Shown here piece after piece: positions 24,758-32,622 of a stretch of 36,951 nt of DNA. The translations under genes were made by a program, and so were the position numbers. Origin of the DNA: Verrucomicrobiota bacterium (GTDB lineage Bacteria; Chlamydiota; Chlamydiia; Chlamydiales; JAEYWL01); the NCBI GenBank assembly GCA_023428915.1, contig JAEYWL010000063.1:1-36951 (forward strand). The letters run 5' to 3'. The stretch's first letter is position 1; each line of letters begins with the position of its first letter. Below the pieces are notes generated by a model that ran no database searches, was not told where the DNA came from, and worked only from the letters and a program-made list of their open reading frames with translations.

Positions 24758-26413
24758 TTACATCTGTTGTCCATTTCTCCAGTTACCTGTTCGTGGGTTA
24801 GGATAATAAAGACTGTCATCACTCGCAGTACCGCTGCCATGATAGCTTCCATTTGCCCAATCACCATTATAGTATCTTTCTGTTCCATTGTAGTTTTTTG
24901 TATAGTAGGTCATTTTTCCTTTACCATGCTGACTTCCATTGCTCCAGCTACCGTCATAGATGTCGCCATTGACGTAAGTCATTTTCCCTTGGCCATGAAG
25001 GTTTCCACAACTCCAGTTGCCTTCATAAACATCCCTGTTTTTATAGGTTATTTTTCCTTTACCATGCTGACTTCCATTGCTCCAGCTACCTTCATAAATG
25101 TCTCCATTAGCATAAGTGACTTTAACTTGGCCTGTTAATATTCCATTGGACCATGTACCTTCATAAGTTATGCCGTTTTTTTTTAGAACGCCAGGTCCAT
25201 GGTGTGCAAAATTTTGCAACCTGCCACTGTAGGTATTGCCATTAGCGTAGACCACTTCGACATGGCTGTCTTGCGGCAGGACGCCATTATTCCATTCGCC
25301 TGTAAACTTATTGCCGTTTACTGTTAAAGTGCCGTGTCCGTGCCATTGCCATTGCTCGTTTAAATCGCCCTCATAAATTTTACCATTCTTATAGGTAATC
25401 TTTTGAGCGACTGGTAGATGGTCTTCTTGCCATATTCCTGTATAAGTATCGCCATTAACTGTAAGAGAGCCTTGTCCATGGCGTTTAAAGTTCTGTAATT
25501 CACCCTCGTATTCATTTCCATTGGCATAGTCTACTTTAGTAGCCTTGTGCAGCTGGTCATCTTGCCAGTTTCCAATATAAGTAGTTCCGTTTAGGGTATA
25601 GCTGCCGGTGCCGTGCCGATTGTGATTTGCTACCTTTCCGCTATATATGCCGCCGTCGGGATAGATAATAGAGGCTGTGTTTTGCAACTCACCGTCTCTC
25701 CAAATTCCCCTGTAAATTACACCTTGGGCGTCTTTTTCCTCGCCAATGCCATGGAATTTTCCCTCCTTCCAGAGGCCTTGGTATTCTTCCTGGCCATTCG
25801 TTTCTATTCCATATCCTGTGCGTAATCCACCTAGAAACTCTCCTTTGTAGGTAGAGGCGCCTAAAATACGGGTGCCGAGGCCTTCAAATTGGCCATTATT
25901 AAATTGCCCGTCATACACTTCATGTGTAGCCGTATTTTCCCAGCGTGCGGTTCCCACAAAATCTGAAAAGTTTAAATTTCCTTGCTTGCGCTCATTTTTG
26001 CTGCCGTGCAAAGCAAGGAGTTGTACGCCGTTTTCAATGTGAATTCTTGAAACAGCCCTTTCTGCAGGAAATCCGGAGGCATTCAAACCAAGCGGGCTTC
26101 CTTGCAGGTATACATATTCTAGTGAAGCTTTCTCAGGCAGAGGGCGTGGTAGAGGCAAACCTGCTTGTCGACCGCCAAACTTTTCAAAAATTTGCTGGGT
26201 TTTTTTATATAGCTTTTTGAGTTTATCGAATGATTTTGCGGTTTGGTCCGCTACTGCTTTAAGTTGCTTGCCTTGTCCGCAATCTTCTAGGCGTATTAGA
26301 ATAATAGCCTCTTCATTAGATTTTACTGATAAACTGTTGTAGTTATCGTTAATAGCTTTCAGGTTGTTGTTTGCAGAGCTATGCAAATCGATTACTGCAT
26401 TTTGACTTACCAT
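24758..26413 (-). CDS. MORN-repeat protein A (551 residues)
   Basis: From about residue 166 to the end it consists of some 16-17 MORN units of 22-23 residues (pattern YxGxWxNGxxHGxGxxxYxNGD), for example IYEGSWSNGSQHGKGKITY. MORN repeats form a beta-solenoid and in other proteins bind lipids or proteins. The first 165 residues have no signal peptide and a helical stretch (QTAKSFDKLKKLYKKTQQIF, 57-76). No enzyme domain is attached. Units 13 and 15 are almost identical in DNA, showing recent duplication. The neighbour upstream is a paralogue. Secretion into the host is possible but not shown by the sequence. Confidence 0.85.
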   Translation of the reverse strand: MVSQNAVIDLHSSANNNLKAINDNYNSLSVKSNEEAIILIRLEDCGQGKQLKAVADQTAKSFDKLKKLYKKTQQIFEKFGGRQAGLPLPRPLPEKASLEYVYLQGSPLGLNASGFPAERAVSRIHIENGVQLLALHGSKNERKQGNLNFSDFVGTARWENTATHEVYDGQFNNGQFEGLGTRILGASTYKGEFLGGLRTGYGIETNGQEEYQGLWKEGKFHGIGEEKDAQGVIYRGIWRDGELQNTASIIYPDGGIYSGKVANHNRHGTGSYTLNGTTYIGNWQDDQLHKATKVDYANGNEYEGELQNFKRHGQGSLTVNGDTYTGIWQEDHLPVAQKITYKNGKIYEGDLNEQWQWHGHGTLTVNGNKFTGEWNNGVLPQDSHVEVVYANGNTYSGRLQNFAHHGPGVLKKNGITYEGTWSNGILTGQVKVTYANGDIYEGSWSNGSQHGKGKITYKNRDVYEGNWSCGNLHGQGKMTYVNGDIYDGSWSNGSQHGKGKMTYYTKNYNGTERYYNGDWANGSYHGSGTASDDSLYYPNPRTGNWRNGQQM

Positions 26414-26468
26414 TTAGAAACCCTTCGTTCAAATATTGTTGGTTTTTACGTTTTTATTTTGTGTGCTG

Positions 26469-28457
26469 CTAAAATTTTTTAGTGGCTGATTTAAACACGC
26501 CATTTTCCCAGCGGCCTTGTTTTAAAACGCGACCGCGACTATTTTTCAGCGTTCCCTGACCATGCAAATGTCCATTTTGCGCATTTCCTTCATAGACATC
26601 ACCGTCGTGATATTCTATAGTGCAACTTCCCGACCAAGTAGAACACCCATTATTTGTTGGGATCCATTCACCGGTATATTTTTTTTGTGGTTGGTCTTCA
26701 TTGTAAGTAAAGGTGCCTTCAAGAAGATGCCCACTTCTATACGTTCCCTCAAAGATTCCGGTTTTATAGGTACCTATCCCTCTTCCATCAGCTTTACCAT
26801 TGACATATTCACCATCGTATTTAGCTAGGTAATTGCCGGTTCCTTCGCGAAAATAAGTTGTCACGCCTCTTCCATGTTGCATGCCGTTTTTGAATTCGCC
26901 AACATACTCATTAGATCCTGGATATAGTAATGTACCGTGCCCATGTCTATAGCCATTTACCCAATCGCCTACATAGGTGTAAGAATTGTTGGAACCGGTT
27001 TCGGTCCCTTGGCCATGTCGAACTCCAAAGCGCCATTGTCCGTTATAGGTATAGGTTGAAGTGGTCAATATCCCTTGGCCGTGTTTTTCTCCTTTGTGCC
27101 AATTGCCAACAAAAGTATTCCCGTTTTGGCATCTCATTGTTCCGTAGCCATGAGCTTTTCCCTTGTGCCAGGCACCTGTGTAGATATCACCATTGGGAAA
27201 AGTTAAAGTGACATCTCCTTCAATTTGATCATTTACCCAATTGCCAGATACTATAACGCCATCCAAGCGGTTTAGTGTGCCTTGGCCTTGTTTTTGGCCG
27301 TTATGCCATTTTCCTTGGTAAACCTCCTGGTTCGGGAAAGTGATTTTGACATCTTCACCCAGTTGTCCGTTTACCCAAGTTCCTTCGATTCTAAGTCCAT
27401 TTTGTTGCAATGTGCCTATGCCTTCTGGTCCATGCGCTCCCCAAGGACCGCGATAGCTATCTTGATTAGAATAGGCGGCTTCCACATCACCTGCAATTTC
27501 TCCCTCTGCCCAACTGCCAATCACTTTTACATTTTCTAGCTGCCACTCACCTTGGCCGTGTTTTAAGCCATTTTGCCACATCCCTGTAAAGGCGGTGCCA
27601 TCGGCATAGGCCATTGTTCCAAAACCGTGATAGCGGCCTGTTTGCATCTGTCCTTTATACACACCTTCTAAGGTTGTGAATTCTCCAATACCCTGTGGAA
27701 GACCATTTTGCACTTCTCCTTCATAAGACTTATCTAAAGAAGTAATTTTTCCATAGCCGCTTAGTTGGCCCTCATTGAATAGACCTTTATGGATAGTTGT
27801 ATTTTCTGGGGTATGTTCTTGTCTATACTCCCCATAGCCTTTTTGTATCCCGTCCAGGAATTGCCCATCATAAACATGCTTAGCGCCATCTTCAATTTTT
27901 TCAGTTCTTGCACTTCCCACAAATTGATTAAAGGCAATGGAGATTTCTTTTTCTTTGCCATTCATTAACTTAACTGTTGTGGGTTGGCCTGGCGTATATC
28001 TTATTTCCTTGACCACTTTTCGGGAGTTGGCGCATTTAATTTTTGCCAGCTCTCCGGATTTATAGGCTCGTGTAGAAAAAACAAGATAAGAAGAGCTTAT
28101 GAGGTCCTCATGAGCATTTAAATGCGGATTATATTCATTAGCCAGCTGCCGTGTTGTTGATAAAGCAATCCCTGCTCTTTTTTCTTGAGGGAATTGCTCT
28201 AAAATCTGCCTGCATTTTCCCTCAGCCATGTTGCAAACTTGTTCTAACTTTTCTTGCTTTTGCTGCTCTCTTTTTTTTATCTCCTTAAGATTTTTTAGGG
28301 AGTCTTTGCGTTTAGGGATGTTTGTTGAGTGATCTTTAATAGCTTGTTTAGAGAGAAGGTGCAGCATTAAGTTATTGGGGTCTTCAAATAGATCAACTGG
28401 GGCTTGGTTGATTTGCCCAGCATATGTATTGGCTACTTGTTTAATAGAAACTATCAT
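26469..28457 (-). CDS. MORN-repeat protein B (662 residues)
   Basis: About 20 MORN units run from residue 190 to near the end (for example IYTGAWHKGKAHGYGTM and TFVGNWHKGEKHGQGIL). The N-terminal 190 residues include a charged, coiled-coil-like stretch (KNLKEIKKREQQKQEKLEQV, about 55-74) and no signal peptide. The junction FVGSAR.E...HVYDGQFLDG matches FVGTARWE...EVYDGQFNNG of protein A, so the two share an ancestor. The gap of 55 bases between them and the same strand suggest co-transcription. Function unknown; an interaction scaffold or host-directed protein is inference. Confidence 0.85.
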   Translation of the reverse strand: MIVSIKQVANTYAGQINQAPVDLFEDPNNLMLHLLSKQAIKDHSTNIPKRKDSLKNLKEIKKREQQKQEKLEQVCNMAEGKCRQILEQFPQEKRAGIALSTTRQLANEYNPHLNAHEDLISSSYLVFSTRAYKSGELAKIKCANSRKVVKEIRYTPGQPTTVKLMNGKEKEISIAFNQFVGSARTEKIEDGAKHVYDGQFLDGIQKGYGEYRQEHTPENTTIHKGLFNEGQLSGYGKITSLDKSYEGEVQNGLPQGIGEFTTLEGVYKGQMQTGRYHGFGTMAYADGTAFTGMWQNGLKHGQGEWQLENVKVIGSWAEGEIAGDVEAAYSNQDSYRGPWGAHGPEGIGTLQQNGLRIEGTWVNGQLGEDVKITFPNQEVYQGKWHNGQKQGQGTLNRLDGVIVSGNWVNDQIEGDVTLTFPNGDIYTGAWHKGKAHGYGTMRCQNGNTFVGNWHKGEKHGQGILTTSTYTYNGQWRFGVRHGQGTETGSNNSYTYVGDWVNGYRHGHGTLLYPGSNEYVGEFKNGMQHGRGVTTYFREGTGNYLAKYDGEYVNGKADGRGIGTYKTGIFEGTYRSGHLLEGTFTYNEDQPQKKYTGEWIPTNNGCSTWSGSCTIEYHDGDVYEGNAQNGHLHGQGTLKNSRGRVLKQGRWENGVFKSATKKF

Positions 28458-28571
28458 AAAAATTATCCTTACAAACTAATTAAGCAAGATTTTAGCGATT
28501 AAAATACGAAAAATTTATCAAATAGTTTAGTATAGTGCAATAAAATACAAATAAATAAAAAATTAGCAATC
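28458..28571. promoter_or_regulatory. Divergent promoter region
   Basis: This 114-base, strongly AT-rich spacer separates the minus-strand MORN genes from the plus-strand GNAT gene and must hold both promoters. No specific boxes are assigned. No ribosome site of Shine-Dalgarno type is evident before the plus-strand ATG. Confidence 0.35.
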
Positions 28572-29075
28572 ATGCTTTTTACTTTCAGAACAGTGACTGA
28601 AAAGGATCGGGAATGTGTATGCGGCTGGCTGCAGCAGCCGCATGTTACACGCTGGTTTTATGGCGATGGGTTGGCTAATACGCTGAAGGGAATTGAGGAG
28701 CATATTGCCGGAGGCTCATTTGCCCAGTACTGGATGGGGTTGGATGGCAATAGACCTGTTGCATTTCTAATCACTTCTTTGGTAGAAAAGCCGGATGACG
28801 AACTATCGGTTTGGTGCCAATGTTCAGAGATGACCATTACGCTCGATTTATTAATAGGCGATCCTGATTATTTGGGAAAAGGGTTAGCTGCGCCGTTAAT
28901 CCGGCAGTTTTTAAACCGCCAATTTCCCGAAGCAGGCGAGGTGTTAATCGATCCTGAGGCTACAAATGAAAAAGCCATCCATGTGTATCAGAAGGCGGGA
29001 TTTAAGATAATCGGCGAGTTTATTCCAAAACATAGCCCACACCTTCACTACATGATGAGGCTTGAATGTAAGTAA
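28572..29075 (+). CDS. GNAT acetyltransferase, AAC(6')-like
   Basis: A single GNAT domain fills the 167 residues. Visible are the N-terminal strand TFRTVTEKDRECVCGWLQQP with HVTRWF, as in aminoglycoside 6'-N-acetyltransferases and related acyltransferases, then DLLIGDPDYLGKGLAAPLIR (92-111, motif A with the acetyl-CoA loop), VLIDPEATNEKAIHVYQKAG and F (124-144). This DP..TN..AI..Y.KAGF block resembles AAC(6')-Ib. The natural substrate may not be a drug; many environmental homologues act on amines or lysine side chains. The start is an ATG without a clear ribosome site. The NTF2-like gene begins 12 bases later. Confidence 0.85.
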   Translation: MLFTFRTVTEKDRECVCGWLQQPHVTRWFYGDGLANTLKGIEEHIAGGSFAQYWMGLDGNRPVAFLITSLVEKPDDELSVWCQCSEMTITLDLLIGDPDYLGKGLAAPLIRQFLNRQFPEAGEVLIDPEATNEKAIHVYQKAGFKIIGEFIPKHSPHLHYMMRLECK

Positions 29076-29087
29076 ATAGGAGTCTTT

Positions 29088-29546
29088 ATGGCAGAGCAAA
29101 TTTTAGAGAGATACTACAAGGCGTTGCAGCAGAAAGACTATCTCGCTATGCAAGGGCTTTATCATGAAGAGGCCCGGTTTTCCGATCCAGTGTTTACCCA
29201 GCTCAATAGCCGCGAAGTGCAAGCGATGTGGGAAATGCTGCTTAAACGTGCGAAGCAATTTACCCTGACCTATCAAATTTTGGAGCAGCAAGAAAATGAA
29301 GGCAAGGGGATTTGTGCAGCTTCCTACTTGTTTAGCAAAACTGGCAGGCAAGTCCAAAATAACATTCAAAGCGACTTTACTTTCAAAGATGGATTAATCT
29401 ACCGCCAAGCGGACCAATTTGATCTTTGGCGCTGGTCCAGGCAAGCTTTTGGTTTGCCTGGATGGCTATTTGGCTGGACGCCTGCGATGCAAAAGAAAAT
29501 TCGCAGCCAGGCTATGGCGCAATTGCACCAATTCTTACAAAAATAA
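29088..29546 (+). CDS. NTF2-like (SnoaL/ketosteroid-isomerase fold) protein
   Basis: The N-terminus ILERYYKALQQKDYLAMQGL followed by YHEEARFSDPVF is the usual start of the NTF2-like cone fold. The rest (MWEMLLKRAKQFTLTYQILE, QNNIQSDFTFKDGLIYRQAD and QFDLWRWSRQAFGLPGW) agrees with small NTF2-superfamily proteins of unknown activity. The 152 residues are complete. AGGAG lies before the ATG and the preceding stop is 12 bases away, so the gene is probably co-transcribed with the acetyltransferase. Substrate or binding partner unknown. Confidence 0.8.
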   Translation: MAEQILERYYKALQQKDYLAMQGLYHEEARFSDPVFTQLNSREVQAMWEMLLKRAKQFTLTYQILEQQENEGKGICAASYLFSKTGRQVQNNIQSDFTFKDGLIYRQADQFDLWRWSRQAFGLPGWLFGWTPAMQKKIRSQAMAQLHQFLQK

Positions 29547-29650
29547 GCTTCTGATTTTTGTTCTTTGTAATTTAAACCTGATCCTATTATTATCTATTAA
29601 CATTTTTTTTTGTTTTTTATTTCTAATATTTTTAAATTAATGGTGTTTAA
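29547..29650 (+). promoter_or_regulatory. AT-rich spacer before the phosphatase gene
   Basis: This 104-base spacer is very rich in T and A, probably containing the promoter of the phosphatase gene. No hairpin or repeat was seen. Confidence 0.25.
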
Positions 29651-30802
29651 ATGGATGCATTGCAAAGAAGAAACGCAATCTTAGACGTAAGTGTTATAGA
29701 AGAAGACCCATCTCTGGATATAAAGGAAGTTATTGAGCCTGCTGCGCAAGCTAACAGCGAGTCAGCTATAAATGAAGCTGCATTAGAGAAATTAGGAAAA
29801 ATAGAGACCCCGTCCAGCCGCTTGACTATTGGCAATAGAATCTCTTCCGGTTCAGATTTAACAGGCTTAGGGATCGCCAAAACACAATTAAACAATCCTA
29901 TAGCAAAGAATGATATAGACTCGTTAGGAAAAGACTTTTTAAACCTTAAGAAGCAAACCGAAAAAGACATCGCAGAACAACCAAATTTTTATTTCACAAA
30001 AGAAGATAATTACCATAAGACCTTCGACGATATTGGATGTCCTAGAAAAACTGCACTTAGTATCGGTGAAGCTAATGAAAAGTTCTTTTTGCATGCGAAT
30101 CGGGTGGCCATGCGCGATGGAAAGGAATATATTGCTCTATGTTGTCCTTGGTATTGGCCGGAAGGGTATACTCAACTTTTTTGGGAGCAGGGGGGAGTGA
30201 TTATAGATCTTACGAATCCAAACGATTTAAAAAAAGATAAGAGGCCTGAAAGCTACTTTCCTGAAGAGCTTAATGACGGGTTTAATTTTGAGGATAGCCC
30301 TTTCTCAGTTACTTGTGATGAGATTGAAAGGATAAAGAGTAAAAGCAGCGATAATGATGCAGTAAAAGGCCAGGAAGATAATAACAAAAAAAAGAAACGT
30401 TTAATAGTCACGCAATACAGCTACACGATAAAGAAAGAAGGGGAGCAGGGGAAAGACATTCGACGAATTCACTTTGAGAATTGGCCTGATCAGCAAGCCA
30501 TTAAGCCAGAGGCTATGCTAGAGCTTATTGAAACTATTGAGAGCTTGGTGGATGAGGAGGATCGTCTTAATGTGCACTGCAGAGCTGGAGTGGGGCGCAC
30601 TGGCACATTTATTACAGCCTATACAATGTACCAGTTAAAGAAGCAGGGCCTTGCATACAAGGATTACCGCTCTACCCTTCATAAGGTGATATTGGAAGGC
30701 CGCATGCAGCGCGGCGAAAACTTTGTGCAGACCTCTACCCAGCTTCAGTCCCTCTATGAGTTTGGCGGCCTCCTCTATGCAGAGGTGGAAGATAAAGGCT
30801 GA
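29651..30802 (+). CDS. YopH-like protein tyrosine phosphatase
   Basis: A classical tyrosine phosphatase domain occupies about residues 130-380. The signature VHCRAGVGRTG gives the nucleophile Cys310 and Arg316; the WPD loop is FENWPDQQA with general acid Asp280; the Q-loop region is GRMQRGENFVQT (350-361). The NWPDQ and HCRAGVGRT sections resemble Yersinia YopH. Residues 1-110 are polar and of unknown fold with no signal peptide, the kind of N-terminus seen in type III effectors and chaperone-binding regions. A Lys/Asp-rich insertion lies at about 225-250. Dephosphorylation of host phosphotyrosine is the likely role, as inference; no type III genes are nearby. Confidence 0.9.
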   Translation: MDALQRRNAILDVSVIEEDPSLDIKEVIEPAAQANSESAINEAALEKLGKIETPSSRLTIGNRISSGSDLTGLGIAKTQLNNPIAKNDIDSLGKDFLNLKKQTEKDIAEQPNFYFTKEDNYHKTFDDIGCPRKTALSIGEANEKFFLHANRVAMRDGKEYIALCCPWYWPEGYTQLFWEQGGVIIDLTNPNDLKKDKRPESYFPEELNDGFNFEDSPFSVTCDEIERIKSKSSDNDAVKGQEDNNKKKKRLIVTQYSYTIKKEGEQGKDIRRIHFENWPDQQAIKPEAMLELIETIESLVDEEDRLNVHCRAGVGRTGTFITAYTMYQLKKQGLAYKDYRSTLHKVILEGRMQRGENFVQTSTQLQSLYEFGGLLYAEVEDKG

Positions 30803-30806
30803 GAGA

Positions 30807-30908
30807 CTGTGAAAAATGACCCAAATTGAATAATTTCTGCCGACCCTGCGGGCCTCGGATTTGCATTATGTTGGTCGGCAGAAATCAAAAAAGAGCCATT
30901 ATTCACAG
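30807..30908. terminator. Bidirectional terminator / palindrome with repeat D
   Basis: Between the convergent phosphatase and P450 genes, TTTCTGCCGACC (30834-30845) and GGTCGGCAGAAA (30873-30884) are exact reverse complements, and CTGTGAAAAATG (30807-30818) pairs with CATTATTCACAG (30897-30908) with one mismatch. AAAA/TTTT runs flank the core. The left inner part (30838-30862) is the reverse-oriented copy of the word at 24288-24312, so the structure also belongs to a repeated element. Confidence 0.6.
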
Positions 30909-30918
30909 CTGGTTTTAT

Positions 30919-31995
30919 TTAGCTGTTGCTTGCCCGCAATTTAGCGAGGTATTCTTCGAGAAAGAGATTGCTTAGGAACTGGCAGAAGCCGATGGCAACG
31001 CAAGCATAAGGGCCGTGGCCGAAGGGTACGAAGGGTGCGTTGCGCCAATTATTAAGGAAAGGGGCGCCGCTGCTATAGCGGTCCGGAAAATACATATTAG
31101 GGTCTTCGCCTACAATTTCCGGGTTCCTGTGAAAACGGCTAAATTGTTTAGAGGCATTCTGCAAGCGTATAGCCTCTAAATTTGCCTTATTGATGTCTTC
31201 TTTTAGCGTTGCCAAATTTTTATCGAAAAAATATGGCAGGGCATTATCAAGGGCGCATTTAATGGCATCGGTCAAAACGGTTGCCGGGATAAGAAGCGAC
31301 AGGCAGACGCCAATTTTAGTTTCTCGGGAGTAGTTAGCCTTGCACATATGCCATAAGAATGTGCCTTCAGCCGGTGTTTCTATGTTCGCTAGTTCTATAG
31401 CTATATTGCGGCAGATGTCTAAGCGGTAACTGCCGCTGCGATCCCTTAGATTGTAGTTATGGAAAATGTGAGAGCCAAATGCCGGCTGCAATTTAGGGTC
31501 GTCGCCGCAAATAAAGTATTTGGCAAGAATCAAGCCCACGCAATCGAGCAATTGTTCCGGGATTAAATATTGCATATTTTCATCTAACCAATTAGAAACT
31601 TCCACTCTGATTGCTTCTTTGTGTTTTTCAAAATTAGCTTGCGTGAATACTTTTGAGGCTAAGCTGTGATGTTTTTTTGTCCAGTGTTCATCGGCAGTTT
31701 GCATGAGATCATTTGGTGCGATAGTGCTAAGATAGGGGTTTACTGAAGATGCCCTGGGCTGATAACTTCTGCAAGCCGCTTTTATTTCTTCGAGCTGCTG
31801 CCAAATAATGTCTGTTTTTTCTGCGAGTATTTCAGCTGGCGGTACAGGTTTTGCCTTCCTGGAATTTCTTTGCAGGGCAATGATAGTAAGGCAGGCAGCT
31901 ATGCCGCCTAACAGAAAAGTGCGTGGTGTAACAACAGGATCATCATTTTCGAAGCAGGCTTGGGAAGTAATAAAATTGATTGCTGCGGTTAACAT
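30919..31995 (-). CDS. Divergent cytochrome P450-like protein
   Basis: Several P450 marks line up in the right order: a C-helix-like HWTKKHHSLASKVF (104-117), the K-helix ExxR as EAIR (Glu274, Arg277), the DPNMYFPDRY block (298-307, PERF-like) and a heme loop FVPFGHGPYACVAIGF with the cysteine ligand at 332. The usual Arg before the Cys is replaced by Tyr330 and the last Gly by Ala334. No AGxD/ET motif is found in the I-helix region. The length of 358 is short for the family (about 400-500). A hydrophobic segment at about 26-42 could anchor it in the membrane. Catalytic activity is uncertain; substrate unknown. Confidence 0.7.
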   Translation of the reverse strand: MLTAAINFITSQACFENDDPVVTPRTFLLGGIAACLTIIALQRNSRKAKPVPPAEILAEKTDIIWQQLEEIKAACRSYQPRASSVNPYLSTIAPNDLMQTADEHWTKKHHSLASKVFTQANFEKHKEAIRVEVSNWLDENMQYLIPEQLLDCVGLILAKYFICGDDPKLQPAFGSHIFHNYNLRDRSGSYRLDICRNIAIELANIETPAEGTFLWHMCKANYSRETKIGVCLSLLIPATVLTDAIKCALDNALPYFFDKNLATLKEDINKANLEAIRLQNASKQFSRFHRNPEIVGEDPNMYFPDRYSSGAPFLNNWRNAPFVPFGHGPYACVAIGFCQFLSNLFLEEYLAKLRASNS

Positions 31996-32277
31996 AATCT
32001 ACTTATGATACATCATGTCAATAAAGCAAGTGTTAAGATGTCTATTATAAAATAATCTATACCATAAGATGGTGTTTTTGTTTGCTTTTAGGAGAGAAAA
32101 AAGAAAATAGGTTGAAAAAATAAATTTTTTATAAAATTTCTAAAAATGTTTATGATAGAGAATAATTCAAACCCGACTTGCTGCCTTCTAAGAGTCAGAT
32201 TCGAGCTCTTAGAGAGAAAAAACTTTCGAATATGACTTATTATAAGGCAGCAAGTCGGGTTTCAATCGGAGGGGTGA
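31996..32277 (+). promoter_or_regulatory. Upstream region of the polysaccharide-type operon
   Basis: This 282-base spacer lies between the divergent P450 gene and the STAS gene. Its middle is very AT-rich; TATGAT at 32151-32156 is a possible -10 box without a good -35. Element A3 follows, so if transcription starts there the element lies in the mRNA leader. GGAGGGG at 32268-32274 is a strong ribosome site for the ATG at 32278. Confidence 0.35.
32169..32262. repeat. Palindromic element A3 (94 bp)
   Basis: The ends AAACCCGACTTGCTGCCTT and AAGGCAGCAAGTCGGGTTT are perfect reverse complements of 19 bases, and the arms continue with TTCTAAGAGTCAGATTCGA against TTCGAATATGACTTATTAT. It has the same length and inner sequence (GCTCTTAGAGAGAAAA) as A2. 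The element ends 15 bases before the STAS gene start, with the ribosome site just outside. A transcript would form a very stable hairpin before the first gene. Confidence 0.75.
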
Positions 32278-32622
32278 ATGAATCTTGCCATACAAAAAGA
32301 AGGAAATATCCTATTTCTTAGACCAGGATTTGCCCGCTTGGATACAGCGACAAGTCGGGAGTTTAAAGGCGAATGTATCGATGCTATCGATCAAGAAGTC
32401 CTATATGGTATTTTAAATTTATCAAACGTGGAATTTGTCGACAGCAGCGGTCTTGCCGCGATTATTCAGCTCTTAAAAATATTTAAAAAAGCAGGAGGAA
32501 ATTTACTTCTTTGCCACGTTAAGCCTCCTGTAATGAGCTTATTTACAGTCAGCAGGATTGAGAGCGCTTTCGTTATCGCAAAGGATGAAGCGCAAGCCTT
32601 AGTTTTCATAAATAAAGTATGA
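32278..32622 (+). CDS. STAS-domain anti-sigma factor antagonist (SpoIIAA/RsbV-like)
   Basis: The 114-residue protein is a single STAS domain. The phospho-acceptor loop is VEFVDSSGLAAI (51-62), with Ser56/Ser57 next to Asp55; in SpoIIAA and RsbV the serine here is phosphorylated by the partner kinase. The following gene encodes that kinase type and overlaps by ATGA, as in partner-switch pairs. GGAGGGG precedes the ATG. Chlamydiae have RsbV/RsbW homologues, but this pair heads a glycosyltransferase operon, so it may control that machine rather than a sigma factor. That last point is inference. Confidence 0.9.
   Translation: MNLAIQKEGNILFLRPGFARLDTATSREFKGECIDAIDQEVLYGILNLSNVEFVDSSGLAAIIQLLKIFKKAGGNLLLCHVKPPVMSLFTVSRIESAFVIAKDEAQALVFINKV

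Noticed and set aside
24728..25138. 136-codon plus-strand frame with internal repeats (FTMLTSIAPAT units)
   Set aside because: The repetition mirrors the antisense of the MORN units; there is no ribosome site or recognisable domain.
24758..28457. Regular repeat spacing suggestive of a CRISPR array
   Set aside because: The period of about 66-69 bases is that of 22-23-codon MORN units in long open frames; the repeats are degenerate and no spacer pattern or cas genes occur.
31808..32008. 66-codon plus-strand frame opposite the P450 N-terminus
   Set aside because: It is antisense to the membrane segment of the P450-like gene and runs into its upstream spacer without a ribosome site.
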